From Streptomyces sp. T39 (GTDB taxonomy: Bacteria; Actinomycetota; Actinomycetes; Streptomycetales; Streptomycetaceae): a stretch of 34,484 bases of DNA. A program made the position numbers and the translations under genes. Shown here piece after piece: positions 6,807 to 15,495 of this stretch. The notes under the pieces are model-generated. The model saw only the letters and a program-made list of their open reading frames with translations, was not told the origin of the DNA and ran no database searches. The DNA lies in the NCBI RefSeq assembly GCF_008042045.1, contig NZ_RDBP01000012.1, positions 2,229,314 to 2,263,797 of the forward strand, written 5' to 3'. Within the stretch, counting starts at the first letter, position 1. Every line of letters starts with the position of its first letter.

Positions 6807-8057
6807 ATGACGGACAGCAAGCGGCGCAGGGGCCTCATGGTCGCGTCCGCGGTGCTCGGCGGCGTGATGGTGCTTTCCGCCTGCAGTGACGGCGACAAGG
6901 GCGCCGGCTCCGCCGACAGCTCGAAGTCGTCACAGGCCCAGGTGGACGAGGCGGCCGCCAAGGAGGTCTCCAAGGCCCGAATAGCGATCTCGCCGAAGAA
7001 CGGCTCCGACAACGCCAGCATCAACAACGCCGCCAAGGTCACCGTCACGGACGGCACGCTGACCGAGGTCACCATGACCACGGCCGACGGCACCCCCGTC
7101 GAGGGCACCCTCGCGGGCGACGGCAAGAGCTGGAAGCCCGCCGCCCCGCTGAAGCGCTCCACCACCTACAAGATCGCCGCCACGGCGAAGGACTCCGCGG
7201 GTCTCGAGGCCCACGAGAACTCCTCCTTCACCACCGTGTCGCCGGACAACAGCTTCATCGGCAACTTCACGCCCGAGGACGGCTCCACCGTCGGCGTCGG
7301 CATGCCGGTCTCGATCAACTTCAACAAGGCGATCACCGACCGCAAGGCCGTCCAGTCCGGCATCACCGTCACCTCCAGCGCCGGCCAGGAGGTCGTCGGC
7401 CACTGGTTCAGCAACCAGCGCCTGGACTTCCGTCCGGACCAGTACTGGACCGAGAACTCCACGGTCACCCTGAAGCTCGCCCTCGACGGCGTCGAGGGCG
7501 CGGACGGTGTCTTCGGCGTCCAGCAGAAGACCGTCACCTTCAAGATCGGCCGCAACCAGGTCTCCACCGTCGACGTCGCCACCAAGACCATGACGGTCAC
7601 CCAGGACGGCAAGACCGTGAGGTCCATCCCGATCTCCGCCGGCTCGCCCGACAACCCGACCTACAACGGTCAGATGGTGATCTCCGAGAAGTTCAAGGAG
7701 ACCCGGATGAACGGCGCCACCGTCGGCTTCACCGACGACGACGGCAAGGGCGAGTACGACATCAAGGACGTCCCGCACGCCATGCGCCTGTCCACGTCCG
7801 GCACCTTCATCCACGGCAACTACTGGGGTGCCGACTCCGTGTTCGGCAACGCCAACACCAGCCACGGCTGCGTCGGCCTGAACGACGTCAAGGGCGCCGG
7901 CGACCCGAACCAGGCCGCCGCCTGGTTCTACGACAACTCGCTCATCGGCGACGTCGTGATCGTCAAGAACTCCAAGGACAAGGTGATCCAGCCCGACAAC
8001 GGCCTCAACGGCTGGAACATGGCCTGGTCGCAGTGGAAGGCCGGCTCCGCCGTCTGA
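6807..8057 (+). CDS. L,D-transpeptidase lipoprotein (YkuD family, LdtMt2-like)
   Basis: A 416-aa secreted lipoprotein expected to form 3-3 cross-links in peptidoglycan outside the membrane. Basic residues KRRR precede a hydrophobic segment and a lipobox LSAC (Cys26). Two Ig-like domains follow (about residues 45-240), then a YkuD domain with FIHGNYWG and the catalytic motif SHGCVGLN (Cys355, His353). The C-terminus is a Trp-containing tail (NGWNMAWSQWKAG) as in mycobacterial Ldt enzymes. GGAGAAG at 6794-6800 fits the ATG at 6807; a GTG at 6804 is nearly as good, whereas the ATG at 6792 overlaps that ribosome site and is unlikely. It is monocistronic: a 380-base leader region precedes it and an 18-bp-stem terminator follows. 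Confidence 0.9.
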   Translation: MTDSKRRRGLMVASAVLGGVMVLSACSDGDKGAGSADSSKSSQAQVDEAAAKEVSKARIAISPKNGSDNASINNAAKVTVTDGTLTEVTMTTADGTPVEGTLAGDGKSWKPAAPLKRSTTYKIAATAKDSAGLEAHENSSFTTVSPDNSFIGNFTPEDGSTVGVGMPVSINFNKAITDRKAVQSGITVTSSAGQEVVGHWFSNQRLDFRPDQYWTENSTVTLKLALDGVEGADGVFGVQQKTVTFKIGRNQVSTVDVATKTMTVTQDGKTVRSIPISAGSPDNPTYNGQMVISEKFKETRMNGATVGFTDDDGKGEYDIKDVPHAMRLSTSGTFIHGNYWGADSVFGNANTSHGCVGLNDVKGAGDPNQAAAWFYDNSLIGDVVIVKNSKDKVIQPDNGLNGWNMAWSQWKAGSAV

Positions 8058-8072
8058 TCCGCGCACACCTCC

Positions 8073-8113
8073 GCGAAGGCGGCGGCCCCGTTCGACGGGG
8101 CCGCCGCCTTCGC
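8073..8113 (+). terminator. Strong hairpin terminator after the L,D-transpeptidase gene
   Basis: An 18-bp perfect stem (8073-8090 with 8096-8113) closes on the loop TTCGA, 16 bases after the stop. It is one of the clearest terminators in the window. Confidence 0.8.
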
Positions 8114-8184
8114 CGTGTCCGCCCGCACCCGCCCGCCGCGTAATTCACCTGCGCCGCCCGGACACCCGACGTACCGTCCACCGC

Positions 8185-9135
8185 ATGACCGTCACCCGCC
8201 TGCCCGCCGCCCCCACCGACGCAGACGTCGACCACTGGCACGCGGTCCTGCGCGCCGCCCATCTGAACGACCTCCCGGACAGCGTGCCGCCGCCCTCCCG
8301 GACCGACAGCGCCGGACGCCTGCGCAAGCCCTCCGCCGGCACCAGGACCGTCCACTTCGCCGTCCCCGCCGCCGACGGCTCCTTCGACGGCGTCGCCACG
8401 CTCGTGCTCTTCGGCGAAGCGGCCAACCGCCACACCGCGTTCATCGACGCCTTCGCCGTCCACCCGCGCGCCAGGAAGCGCGGCACCGGAACCCTGCTGT
8501 GGGAGACCGTGCGCGCCGAACTCACCGCGGACGGACGCGGATCGGTCTCCGCCCTCGTCGAGACCGGCGGCCCCGGCGAGGACTTCGCCCGCGCCCGCGG
8601 CTTCGAGAACGCCCTGCCCCTCGCGTGGTACGTCCAGGACCTCGCCGCGGCCCTCGACGCCCACCCGGTGCGGCCCGCGCTGCCCGAGGGGTACGCGTAC
8701 GCCCACTGGGCCGGGGTCGTGCCCGACCCGCTGGCCGACGCCTTCGCCCGGGCGCACGACGACATGGCCGACGCACCCGCCGGGGACCTCGAACAGGCCG
8801 CCCCCGCCTGGGACGCGGCACGCGTACGGGCCGCCGCCCGCGTGGTCTCCGAGCGCGGCGGGGTGCTGCACACCGCCGCGGTGCTCCACACCGCGACGGA
8901 TTCCGTGGCCGCGTACACCGAGGTCGTGCTGCGCGACCCGGCGGACACCCGTGCGCTCCAGTACGACACCGTCGTCGTCCCCGTACACCGCGGCCGCGGA
9001 CTCGGACGCGCCGTCAAACGCCATCTGATGGGCGTCCTCGCCGACGAACGCCCCGGACTCCGCGAGATCGGCACGACCGTCGCCGACGAGAACGGCCCCA
9101 TGCTGGCCGTCAACGACCGCCTCGGCTACCGGCGC
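8185..9135 (+). CDS. Double-GNAT acetyltransferase, 3' end missing
   Basis: Predicted N-acetyltransferase with two GNAT folds; the substrate is unknown. The first fold carries AFAVHPRARKRGTGTLLW (about residues 91-108) and the second VVVPVHRGRGLGRAVKRH, both matching the acetyl-CoA-binding V-P-x-x-R-x-x-G-x-G/A pattern. It looks family-like up to NDRLGYRR near 9135, where the final strand and a stop are expected. Instead the frame stays open to 10185, running antisense through msrA. The other two forward frames give no short natural ending either (nearest stop near 9240). The real 3' end therefore appears deleted or mis-joined, possibly at the small palindrome GGCGGTG-GT-CACCGCC (9143-9158). 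ATG at 8185 lacks an obvious ribosome site. The end coordinate is where family-like sequence stops, not a stop codon. Confidence 0.7.
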
Positions 9136-9177
9136 GGCCCCCGGCGGTGGTCACCGCCACGGTGTGCGGAGCACTCC

Positions 9178-9843
9178 TCAGCCGTCGGCCTTCGCGACGC
9201 CGATCGGGCAGCTCACGCCCGTCCCGCCGATGCCGCAGTAGCCGGCCGGGTTCTTGTCGAGGTACTGCTGGTGGTACGCCTCGGCCGGATAGAAGGGGCG
9301 GCCTTCGGCCGGGAGGATCTCCGTGGTGATGGTGCCGTAGCCGGAGCCGCTGAGGACCTGCTGGTAGGCGGCGCGGGAGGACTCCGCCGACGCGGCCTGG
9401 GCGGGGGAGTGGGTGTGGATCGCGGAGCGGTACTGGGTGCCCACGTCGTTGCCCTGGCGGAAGCCCTGGGTCGGGTCGTGGGACTCCCAGAACAGCTTCA
9501 GGAGCTGCTCGTAGGTGACCCGGGACGGGTCGAAGACCACGCGTACGGCCTCGGTGTGGCCGGTCAGGCCCGAGCAGGCCTCCTCGTAGGTCGGGTTCTC
9601 GGTGCGGCCGCCCTGGTAGCCGACCAGGGTCGTCCACACGCCCGGGGTCTGCCAGAACGTGCGCTCGGCGCCCCAGAAACAGCCCAGGGCGAAGTCCGCG
9701 ACCTCCAGGCCCTCCGGGTACGGGCCCAGCAGGGGGTTGCCCAGGACGGTGTGGCGGTCCGGGACGGTGAAGGTCGGCTCCGGGCGGCCCTTCAGGGCCT
9801 GCTCCGGGGTGGGCAGGACGGGCGTACGGCTGCCGAAGAGCAT
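9178..9843 (-). CDS. msrA: Peptide methionine-S-sulfoxide reductase MsrA
   Basis: A 221-aa cytosolic repair enzyme that reduces methionine S-sulfoxide in proteins, using thioredoxin. The catalytic Cys is C55 in ALGCFWGAE. Family motifs [21 protein letters not shown] and [20 protein letters not shown] follow, and resolving cysteines lie near the C-terminus in GYCG and SCPIG. ATG at 9843 ([11 protein letters not shown]) is chosen because AAGGAG lies about 7 bases upstream; the 12-codon upstream extension is not family-like. The gene converges on the acetyltransferase gene with almost no intergenic space, itself suspicious because that neighbour lacks a stop. Confidence 0.93.
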   Translation of the reverse strand: MLFGSRTPVLPTPEQALKGRPEPTFTVPDRHTVLGNPLLGPYPEGLEVADFALGCFWGAERTFWQTPGVWTTLVGYQGGRTENPTYEEACSGLTGHTEAVRVVFDPSRVTYEQLLKLFWESHDPTQGFRQGNDVGTQYRSAIHTHSPAQAASAESSRAAYQQVLSGSGYGTITTEILPAEGRPFYPAEAYHQQYLDKNPAGYCGIGGTGVSCPIGVAKADG

Positions 9844-9910
9844 GGGTGTCTCCTTCACGGATGGGGGCTCCGGTGTCAACGTCCGGGGCCCCCTCCGGCA
9901 TTCCGCCGCC

Positions 9911-11014
9911 TCAGCGCAGGAGCGTCGCCGGGCTGCCGCCGTTCGCCTCGTAGCCGGCGACGGCCAGCGCGCGGTGGACGGCGTACTCGGCGGCCGGGTC
10001 GCTGCTGTGCGTCCAGGGCAGGGCGCCCACGTGGCCGTCGACGTGCACGAGCTGGTTCATGGCCTCGGCCCACCGCTCGGAGCGGACCAGGAAGAGCACC
10101 AGCAGGTGGCGCACATGGGCGAGCATCGGGTCGTCGGCGCGGGCGGAGTGCACCGCGTACAGGGCGCCCTCCACGGCCTTGGTGACGACGGCGCTCTGGT
10201 AGAAGCTCCCGACCAGGTTGACCTCGGGCAGGTGCTCGTAGACCGCGAAGAGCGGCAGCGCGGCGAGCAGGGAGCCGCGCGGGGCGCGGGCGGCGGCGGT
10301 GGTGGCGAAGTGGTCGGCGTCCTCACGGGAGCCGTGCCACTTCTCGCAGAGGTGGTGGAGCGCGGCGAGGTGGGCGCCCATGTGGTCGGGTGCGCGGTCG
10401 ATGACCTTCGCCCAGAGCCGGTCGAACTGCTCGGCGGAGTCGCCCAGTCCGCGGGCGACGGCCAGGTCGGTGATGTACGGCACCGGGTCGCCCGGGGCGA
10501 GCAGCGCGGCCTCGGAGCAGACGGTGCGCGCCTCCTCCAGGATGATGCGGAACTCGTCGGTGCCGGACGTGGCGGTGCGCCAGGCCTGCTGGACGAGGAA
10601 TTCGGCGTGGACCTGTGCGCCGCCGGCGTCCTTGGGGGACTCCGAGCGCCAGGCGCGCAGCCACGCGCCGCCGGTCCCGGGCTGCTGCGCGAGTTCGAGG
10701 GAGGCGGCGCCGGCGAAGGCCTGGACGCGCTGCCAGCGCACCTCGCCCTCCTTGGGGGTGCCGGCGAGGAGTTGGGCGGCGGCGCGCCAGTCCTGGGTGC
10801 GCTGGACGACGTCGAGGACGTCGAGGAGGTCCTGGTCGGGCCCGGGCAGGCGCACGTCGAGCAGTTCCTGGCGCACGAAGCCGTAGGTGTCGGGGTCGGC
10901 GGCGTCGGGGGAACCGGGGGCGGCGAGCCGGATGCCGCCGCGGCGGCGCATCATGACGGGGCCGATGACCGCGGCGAGCATGGCCATCGCGATCAGGAAC
11001 CAGAGAATCTCCAT
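9911..11014 (-). CDS. Membrane-anchored protein with helical repeat region, function unknown
   Basis: A 367-aa protein beginning with one N-terminal membrane span ([21 protein letters not shown]) followed by Arg-Arg-Arg, so the bulk should face the cytoplasm. The rest is strongly alpha-helical, with repeated Ala/Leu-rich pairs reminiscent of TPR-like solenoids (for example around [19 protein letters not shown] and [18 protein letters not shown]). No catalytic motif is recognised. ATG at 11014 gives the natural membrane start; an upstream extension to 11194 is Arg/Pro-rich and overlaps metB. It is divergent from metB, with 121 bases between starts. Similar proteins occur in this position in streptomycetes, from memory, without an assigned role. 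Confidence 0.7.
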   Translation of the reverse strand: MEILWFLIAMAMLAAVIGPVMMRRRGGIRLAAPGSPDAADPDTYGFVRQELLDVRLPGPDQDLLDVLDVVQRTQDWRAAAQLLAGTPKEGEVRWQRVQAFAGAASLELAQQPGTGGAWLRAWRSESPKDAGGAQVHAEFLVQQAWRTATSGTDEFRIILEEARTVCSEAALLAPGDPVPYITDLAVARGLGDSAEQFDRLWAKVIDRAPDHMGAHLAALHHLCEKWHGSREDADHFATTAAARAPRGSLLAALPLFAVYEHLPEVNLVGSFYQSAVVTKAVEGALYAVHSARADDPMLAHVRHLLVLFLVRSERWAEAMNQLVHVDGHVGALPWTHSSDPAAEYAVHRALAVAGYEANGGSPATLLR

Positions 11015-11135
11015 GGCTCCATTGTCCCGGACGCCCCGGCTCCCGGGCCGGGGCGGGTTCCCGGCCGTCCCGGCCTTGCGGCCGGGGCGGGTTCCCGGCC
11101 GCGGGGGGCCTCCGGCGGGACTACGCTCGGGCCTC

Positions 11136-12290
11136 ATGAGCGACGACCACAGCTTGCACAGCTTCGAGACCCGCGCCATCCATGCGGGCAACACCGCCGA
11201 TCCGCTGACCGGGGCCGTGGTGCCTCCGATCTACCAGGTGTCCACCTACAAGCAGGACGGGGTGGGCGGTCTGCGGGGCGGCTACGAGTACAGCCGCAGC
11301 GCGAATCCGACGCGTACCGCCCTGGAGGAGAACCTCGCCGCGATCGAGGGCGGCCGCCGGGGTCTGGCGTTCGCGTCGGGCCTCGCCGCCGAGGACGCGC
11401 TGCTGCGGACGCTGCTCGCGCCCGGCGCGCACGTGGTGATCCCGAACGACGCCTACGGCGGCACGTTCCGGCTGTTCGCGAAGGTCGTGCAGCGCTGGGG
11501 TGTGGACTTCTCGGTGGCGGACACCTCGGACCCGGCGGCGGTGCGTGCCGCGGTGAACGACCGCACCCGGGTGATCTGGGTGGAGACGCCGTCGAACCCG
11601 CTGCTGGGGATCACGGACATCGCGGCGGTGGCGGAGGTGGCGCGTTCGGCGGGCGCGAAGCTCGTCGTGGACAACACGTTCGCGAGCCCGTATCTCCAGC
11701 AGCCGATCGCGCTCGGCGCGGACGTGGTGGTGCACTCGCTGACGAAGTACATGGGCGGTCACTCGGACGTGGTCGGCGGTGCGCTGATCGCCGCGGACGC
11801 GGAGCTGGGCGAGGAACTGGCCTACCACCAGAACGCGATGGGCGCGGTCGCGGGCCCGTTCGACGCGTGGCTGGTGCTGCGCGGCATCAAGACGCTGCCG
11901 GTGCGCATGGACCGGCACAGCGAGAACGCGGAGCGGGTCGCGGAGATGCTGACGCGGCACCCGAAGGTGACGCAGGTGCTCTACCCGGGGCTGCCGGAGC
12001 ACCCGGGGCACGAGGTCGCGGCGAAGCAGATGAAGGCGTTCGGCGGGATGGTGTCGTTCCGGGTCGAGGGCGGCGAGGCGGCGGCGGTCGCGGTCTGCGA
12101 CCGGGCGAAGCTGTTCACGCTGGGTGAGTCGCTGGGCGGTGTGGAGTCGCTGATCGAGCACCCGGGGCGGATGACGCACGCGTCGGTGGTCGGTTCGGCG
12201 CTGGAGGTGCCGGGCGACCTGGTGCGCCTGTCGGTGGGCATCGAGGCCGCCGACGACCTGCTGGCGGACCTGGCGCAGGCGCTCGGCTGA
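11136..12290 (+). CDS. metB: Cystathionine gamma-synthase
   Basis: A 384-aa PLP enzyme of the Cys/Met metabolism family. It is expected to join cysteine with an O-acylhomoserine to give cystathionine in methionine synthesis, although cystathionine gamma-lyase activity cannot be excluded from sequence. Family motifs: TRAIHAG at the N-terminus, YEYSRSANPTRTALE, the PLP-phosphate segment FASGLAAEDA, VVDNTFASPYLQQP, and the Schiff-base lysine K204 in HSLTKYMGGHSD. The C-terminal half carries SLGGVESLIEHPGRMTH and RLSVGIE. Length is typical. ATG at 11136 is taken because SFETRAIHAG sits at the right distance. A 16-bp stem terminator follows. Confidence 0.9.
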   Translation: MSDDHSLHSFETRAIHAGNTADPLTGAVVPPIYQVSTYKQDGVGGLRGGYEYSRSANPTRTALEENLAAIEGGRRGLAFASGLAAEDALLRTLLAPGAHVVIPNDAYGGTFRLFAKVVQRWGVDFSVADTSDPAAVRAAVNDRTRVIWVETPSNPLLGITDIAAVAEVARSAGAKLVVDNTFASPYLQQPIALGADVVVHSLTKYMGGHSDVVGGALIAADAELGEELAYHQNAMGAVAGPFDAWLVLRGIKTLPVRMDRHSENAERVAEMLTRHPKVTQVLYPGLPEHPGHEVAAKQMKAFGGMVSFRVEGGEAAAVAVCDRAKLFTLGESLGGVESLIEHPGRMTHASVVGSALEVPGDLVRLSVGIEAADDLLADLAQALG

Positions 12291-12307
12291 GCCGCCCGCC
12301 CGTGTCG

Positions 12308-12343
12308 CGGGGCCCCGGCCGCAGCGGTGCGGCCGGGGCCCCG
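12308..12343 (+). terminator. Strong hairpin terminator after metB
   Basis: A 16-bp perfect stem (12308-12323 with 12328-12343) on a 4-base GCGG loop begins 18 bases after the stop. It also lies just beyond the 3' end of the convergent small gene ending at 12363, so it may serve both. Confidence 0.8.
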
Positions 12344-12362
12344 TGGTGTGTGCCGGGCCGTC

Positions 12363-12554
12363 TCAGGCGGGTACCTTCTCGTCCTCGAGGGATTCACGGA
12401 TCATCGTGCGCAGCTCGGGGCTGTCGGCGTGCTCGTGGACGGAGACGGCGTGCTCCGCGGCAGCCCGGACCACCTCCTCTTCCTCACCGGAGATGGTGAG
12501 GGTGCATCCGGAGACGCTGGGGGTGTTGCGGCAGTCTGCGACTTTCCTGGTCAT
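12363..12554 (-). CDS. DUF1059-type small protein
   Basis: A 63-aa cytosolic protein beginning MTRKVADCRN, with two cysteines (ADCRN and SGCTLT), then a helical acidic segment GEEEEVVRAAAEHAVSVHEH and SPELRTMIRESLED. This matches the pattern of DUF1059 proteins, whose function is unknown. The start at 12554 is supported by GAGGAGG about 6 bases upstream; the longer frame to 12710 overlaps the next gene's tail and is not family-like. It converges on metB. Confidence 0.78.
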   Translation of the reverse strand: MTRKVADCRNTPSVSGCTLTISGEEEEVVRAAAEHAVSVHEHADSPELRTMIRESLEDEKVPA

Positions 12555-12640
12555 GAGGGCCTCCTCGGCCGGTGTTCCGGCCCCGTTCCTCCAGGATAGA
12601 TCGGTCGGCAGGGGCGTTTCCGGCCGTGCGCCGGTCGGGG

Positions 12641-12892
12641 TCAGAAGCCGGTGACGGGTGGGGTGGTCGGGGAGGGGGGCACCAGCCACGGCTCGGTGAC
12701 CAGGGCCCACGCGGCGAGCGCGAGCAGCGCGGCGAGCAGGAGGACGAGGCCGGTCCTGCGCAGGGCCCGGTGGCGGCGCAGCAGCCGGCCGCCGCGGGCG
12801 GCGGCGCGGAGGCCGAGGTCGGTGGGGACGACGGGGGCGGGGCCCTGCATCATCCGGCGGACCTCGCTCTCCTTGCGTTCGGTGCCGCTCAT
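12641..12892 (-). CDS. Small single-span membrane protein coupled to the sigma-like gene; candidate anti-sigma partner
   Basis: An 83-aa protein with a charged cytoplasmic N-terminal half (residues 1-46, including ESEVRRMMQGPAPVVPTDLG and an Arg-rich stretch), one membrane span (GLVLLLAALLALAAWALV) and a short Pro-rich outer tail. Its ATG overlaps the stop of the upstream sigma-like gene by 4 bases (ATGA), indicating translational coupling. Membrane proteins co-transcribed with ECF sigma factors are often anti-sigma factors, and the topology fits, but the HxxxCxxC zinc motif of ZAS anti-sigmas is absent and the cytoplasmic part is short. The function is inferred from context only. Confidence 0.65.
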   Translation of the reverse strand: MSGTERKESEVRRMMQGPAPVVPTDLGLRAAARGGRLLRRHRALRRTGLVLLLAALLALAAWALVTEPWLVPPSPTTPPVTGF

Positions 12893-13359
12893 GGCGCCGT
12901 CCTCAGCCGGGCGCGGGGCGCGGAGGGGCCGCCGCGCATGACGGCGACGGCGCGGGTGCAGGCGGCACGGACGCGGTCGGCGGGGATGCCGAGCTGGGCC
13001 GCCACCTGCTCCTCGGCGACCGCGTCGTACACGCGCAGTACGAGGACCAGGCGCTCCAGCGGGGTGAGCCGGTCGAGGACGCCCCCGGTGGTGCGGTGGT
13101 GGCGCCAGGCGGTGCGGACGAACCGGCGGGCCAGTTCCTGGCGGGTGCGGTCGTACGGGTCCTCGCCGCGCAGCCGGTCCCAGTCGGCGTAGGTGCGGGC
13201 CAGGGAGGCGGTGAGCAGGCGCTGGGCGGCCGGGTTGGCGTCGACCGGTTCGGCGGTGAGCAGGGTGGCGACGTGGAGCAGCCGGCCGGCCGCGCCCGCC
13301 ACGAAGGTGTCGAATTCGCGGGCGCGGCGCCGGTCACGGGCCGAGTGCCGTTCGCTCAC
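12889..13359 (-). CDS. ECF (SigE-family-like) RNA polymerase sigma factor, divergent
   Basis: A 156-aa protein resembling the small SigE-like ECF sigma factors of actinobacteria. Residues about 10-70 align loosely with region 2 (REFDTFVAGAAGRLLHVATLL, then SLARTYADWDRL), and residues about 95-145 form region 4 with a helix-turn-helix (LDRLTPLERLVLVLRVYDAV, EEQVAAQLGIPADRVRAACT). The acidic DAEDLVQE-like helix normally seen in region 2 is replaced by VDANPAAQRLL, so promoter melting may be altered. GTG at 13359 is preferred because a promoter-like sequence ends just upstream, which would give a leaderless transcript; a TTG at 13395 would place the promoter inside the gene. It is coupled to the downstream membrane gene. 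Confidence 0.65.
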   Translation of the reverse strand: MSERHSARDRRRAREFDTFVAGAAGRLLHVATLLTAEPVDANPAAQRLLTASLARTYADWDRLRGEDPYDRTRQELARRFVRTAWRHHRTTGGVLDRLTPLERLVLVLRVYDAVAEEQVAAQLGIPADRVRAACTRAVAVMRGGPSAPRARLRTAP

Positions 13360-13364
13360 ACCTT

Positions 13365-13395
13365 CATATAGGGCCCGGACGGGCGGCGGGGTCAA
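13365..13395 (-). promoter_or_regulatory. Promoter for the sigma-like gene, probably leaderless
   Basis: Reading the minus strand, TTGACC (13395-13390) is followed after 19 bases by TATATG (13370-13365), or after 18 bases by CTATAT. Transcription would begin about 6-7 bases after the -10 box, at or next to the GTG at 13359. AT-rich hexamers are rare here, which strengthens the call; the long spacer weakens it. Confidence 0.5.
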
Positions 13396-13494
13396 GGGGT
13401 CGGCGGGTGCCGTGTGCGCGGCGCCCCGGGGAGGTTCCCCCGGGGTGGCGGCGGTGGTGTGCGCGGCTCGTGCCGGCGGGGGCGGGGCGGTCCG

Positions 13495-14007
13495 TCAGGA
13501 GGCGGGCGGAGCCTGTCCCTCCGCGGTGCCCTGTCCTGCCTGGCGGGCGGAGAGGGCGGTGTTGAAGCGGGTGAGCAGGGTGCAGAACGATTCGCGTTCG
13601 CTCTCGGTCCAGCCGTCGGTGACCTGGCGCATCAGCTCACGTCGCGACGCGCGGACCTCGTCGAGACGGGCCTGGCCGCGGGGGGAGAGCTGGAGGACGA
13701 CGGCGCGGCCGTCGTCGGGGTGCGAGGTCCGCTTGACGAGGCCGGTGTCGACGAGCGGGGCGACCTGCCGGGTGACCGTGGAGGAGTCGATGCCCATGCC
13801 GGCGGCGAGGGCCTTGACGCCCATCGGGCCTTCCTGGTCGAGGCGGTTGAGCAGGAGGTAGGCGGCGCGGTCCATGGAGTTGCGGACCTGGCCGACGCCG
13901 CCGAGGCGCGTCTGCTCCGCGCGCCGTGCGAAGACGGCCACCTGGTGCTGGAGGGCATCGAGGAGGCCGGGACCGAGATCTGTCGTCATGTCCTGTGAGG
14001 TGGGCAT
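13495..14007 (-). CDS. MarR-family transcriptional regulator
   Basis: A 170-aa winged-helix regulator, predicted to bind DNA as a dimer and respond to a small molecule. The central part shows the MarR layout: RAAYLLLNRLDQEGPMGVK, then ALAAGMGIDSSTVTRQVAPL as the recognition helix, and the wing TSHPDDGRAVVLQLSPRG. N- and C-terminal helices would form the dimer interface. The start is ATG at 14007 (MPTSQDMTTD) or ATG at 13989; neither has a strong ribosome site. It is divergent from the threonine dehydratase gene with 153 bases between the starts, so it may control that gene, itself, or both; no clear palindrome was found between them. Confidence 0.85.
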   Translation of the reverse strand: MPTSQDMTTDLGPGLLDALQHQVAVFARRAEQTRLGGVGQVRNSMDRAAYLLLNRLDQEGPMGVKALAAGMGIDSSTVTRQVAPLVDTGLVKRTSHPDDGRAVVLQLSPRGQARLDEVRASRRELMRQVTDGWTESERESFCTLLTRFNTALSARQAGQGTAEGQAPPAS

Positions 14008-14160
14008 GGCTGCGGGGGCTCTCTCGTGCGGTGGTCGGTTGGTGGGGGACAGAGTACGCGGCCGTGCCGTGCCGTACAGGCGTGCTGCGCAATCCGGCCG
14101 CCGGCGGCCCGGGATTCGGACGGCCGCCCGGCGCCGTGGGCGAACTGCGAGACTTGTGCC

Positions 14161-15390
14161 ATGAGCTTCCGCCTGCCCCAGGTCCTCGGTCCGGTGATTC
14201 TCGACGACGTCCGGGGAGCGCAGAAGATGCTGTCCGGCGTCGCCCGGATGACGCCGATGGAGGGCAGCCGTCATCTGTCCGCACTGGTGGGTGCGCCGGT
14301 CCATCTGAAGTGCGAGAACCTCCAGCGCACCGGCTCGTTCAAGCTGCGCGGCGCGTACGTGCGCATCTCGGGGCTGCGTCCGGAGGAGCGGGCGGCCGGG
14401 GTGGTCGCGGCGTCGGCGGGCAACCACGCGCAGGGTGTCGCGCTGGCGTCGTCGCTGCTCGGAGTGCGGTCGACGGTCTTCATGCCGGTCGGTGCGCCGC
14501 TGCCGAAGGTGGCGGCGACGCGCGAGTACGGGGCGGACGTGCGGCTGGTGGGGCAGGTGGTGGACGAGACGCTGGAGCGGGCGCAGGAGTTCGCGCAGGA
14601 GTCCGGTGCGGTCTTCATCCATCCCTTCGACCACCCGGACATCGTGGCGGGGCAGGGCACGCTGGGGCTGGAGATCCTGGAGCAGTGCCCGGAGGTGCGG
14701 ACGATCCTGGTCGGGATGGGCGGCGGTGGTCTGGCGGCCGGTGTCGCGGTGGCGGTGAAGGCGCTGCGGCCGGACGTGAAGGTGATCGGCGTGCAGGCGG
14801 AGGGGGCCGCGGCGTATCCGCCGTCGCTCGCCGCGGGGCGGCCGGTGTCGATCCCGACGCCGGTGACGATGGCGGACGGCATCAAGGTCGGCCGGCCGGG
14901 GGACGTGCCCTTCAAAATCGTTGGCGATCTGGTGGACGAGGTCCGTACCGTCTCCGAGGACGCGCTCTCCAGTGCTCTGCTGCTGTGCCTGGAGCGGGCC
15001 AAGCTCGTCGTCGAGCCGGCCGGTGCCAGCACGGTGGCCGCGCTGCTGAGCGATCCGCGGTCGTTCGACGGACCGGTGGTCGCACTGCTGTCCGGCGGCA
15101 ACGTGGACCCGCTGCTGATGCAGCGGATCCTGCGGCACGGCATGGCCGCGGCGGGCAGGTACCTCTCGCTGCGTCTGCGGCTGACGGACCGGCCCGGTGC
15201 GCTGGCGGCGCTGCTGGGCACGCTGTCGGTGGCGGATGCCAATGTGCTCGACGTGAGTCATGTGCGGACCGATCCGCGCCTCGGGCTCACGGAGGCGGAG
15301 GTGGAACTGCACTTGGAGACGAAGGGTCCGGAGCACTGCGACGAGGTCGCCGCGGCGCTGCGGGACGCCGGGTACACGGTCCTCGGCTGA
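14161..15390 (+). CDS. ilvA: Threonine ammonia-lyase with C-terminal ACT domain
   Basis: A 409-aa PLP enzyme that deaminates threonine to 2-oxobutanoate, feeding isoleucine synthesis or threonine catabolism. Motifs: PLP lysine K61 in TGSFKLRGA, the substrate-binding SAGNHAQG, the glycine-rich phosphate loop GMGGGGLAAG, and LSGGNVD. The tail from about residue 325 (LSLRLRLTDRPGALAALLG) is a single ACT domain, as in the shorter threonine dehydratases of actinobacteria, rather than the double regulatory domain of E. coli IlvA. ATG at 14161 gives the expected N-terminus. Whether its role is biosynthetic or degradative cannot be decided from sequence; S. coelicolor has a homologue in the same context (from memory). 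Confidence 0.9.
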   Translation: MSFRLPQVLGPVILDDVRGAQKMLSGVARMTPMEGSRHLSALVGAPVHLKCENLQRTGSFKLRGAYVRISGLRPEERAAGVVAASAGNHAQGVALASSLLGVRSTVFMPVGAPLPKVAATREYGADVRLVGQVVDETLERAQEFAQESGAVFIHPFDHPDIVAGQGTLGLEILEQCPEVRTILVGMGGGGLAAGVAVAVKALRPDVKVIGVQAEGAAAYPPSLAAGRPVSIPTPVTMADGIKVGRPGDVPFKIVGDLVDEVRTVSEDALSSALLLCLERAKLVVEPAGASTVAALLSDPRSFDGPVVALLSGGNVDPLLMQRILRHGMAAAGRYLSLRLRLTDRPGALAALLGTLSVADANVLDVSHVRTDPRLGLTEAEVELHLETKGPEHCDEVAAALRDAGYTVLG

Positions 15391-15495
15391 GCGCCCGCGG
15401 GACGGGCCGGGGCGGGGGCTCCGCCGGTCCGGCGTGGCACGGGACACGGCGCCCGGATCCGGTACGGCGCGCCGGTGCGACCGGGCCTGAATGGC

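Noticed and set aside
11046..11101. A 22-bp direct repeat (GGCCGGGGCGGGTTCCCGGCCG) 34 bases apart before metB
   Set aside because: Both copies are simple GC-palindromic sequence common in such genomes; no functional pattern is evident beyond the duplication.
9659..12127. An 822-codon plus-strand open frame overlapping msrA, the membrane-anchored protein gene and metB
   Set aside because: It is antisense to two genes and out of frame with metB, with no recognisable domain.
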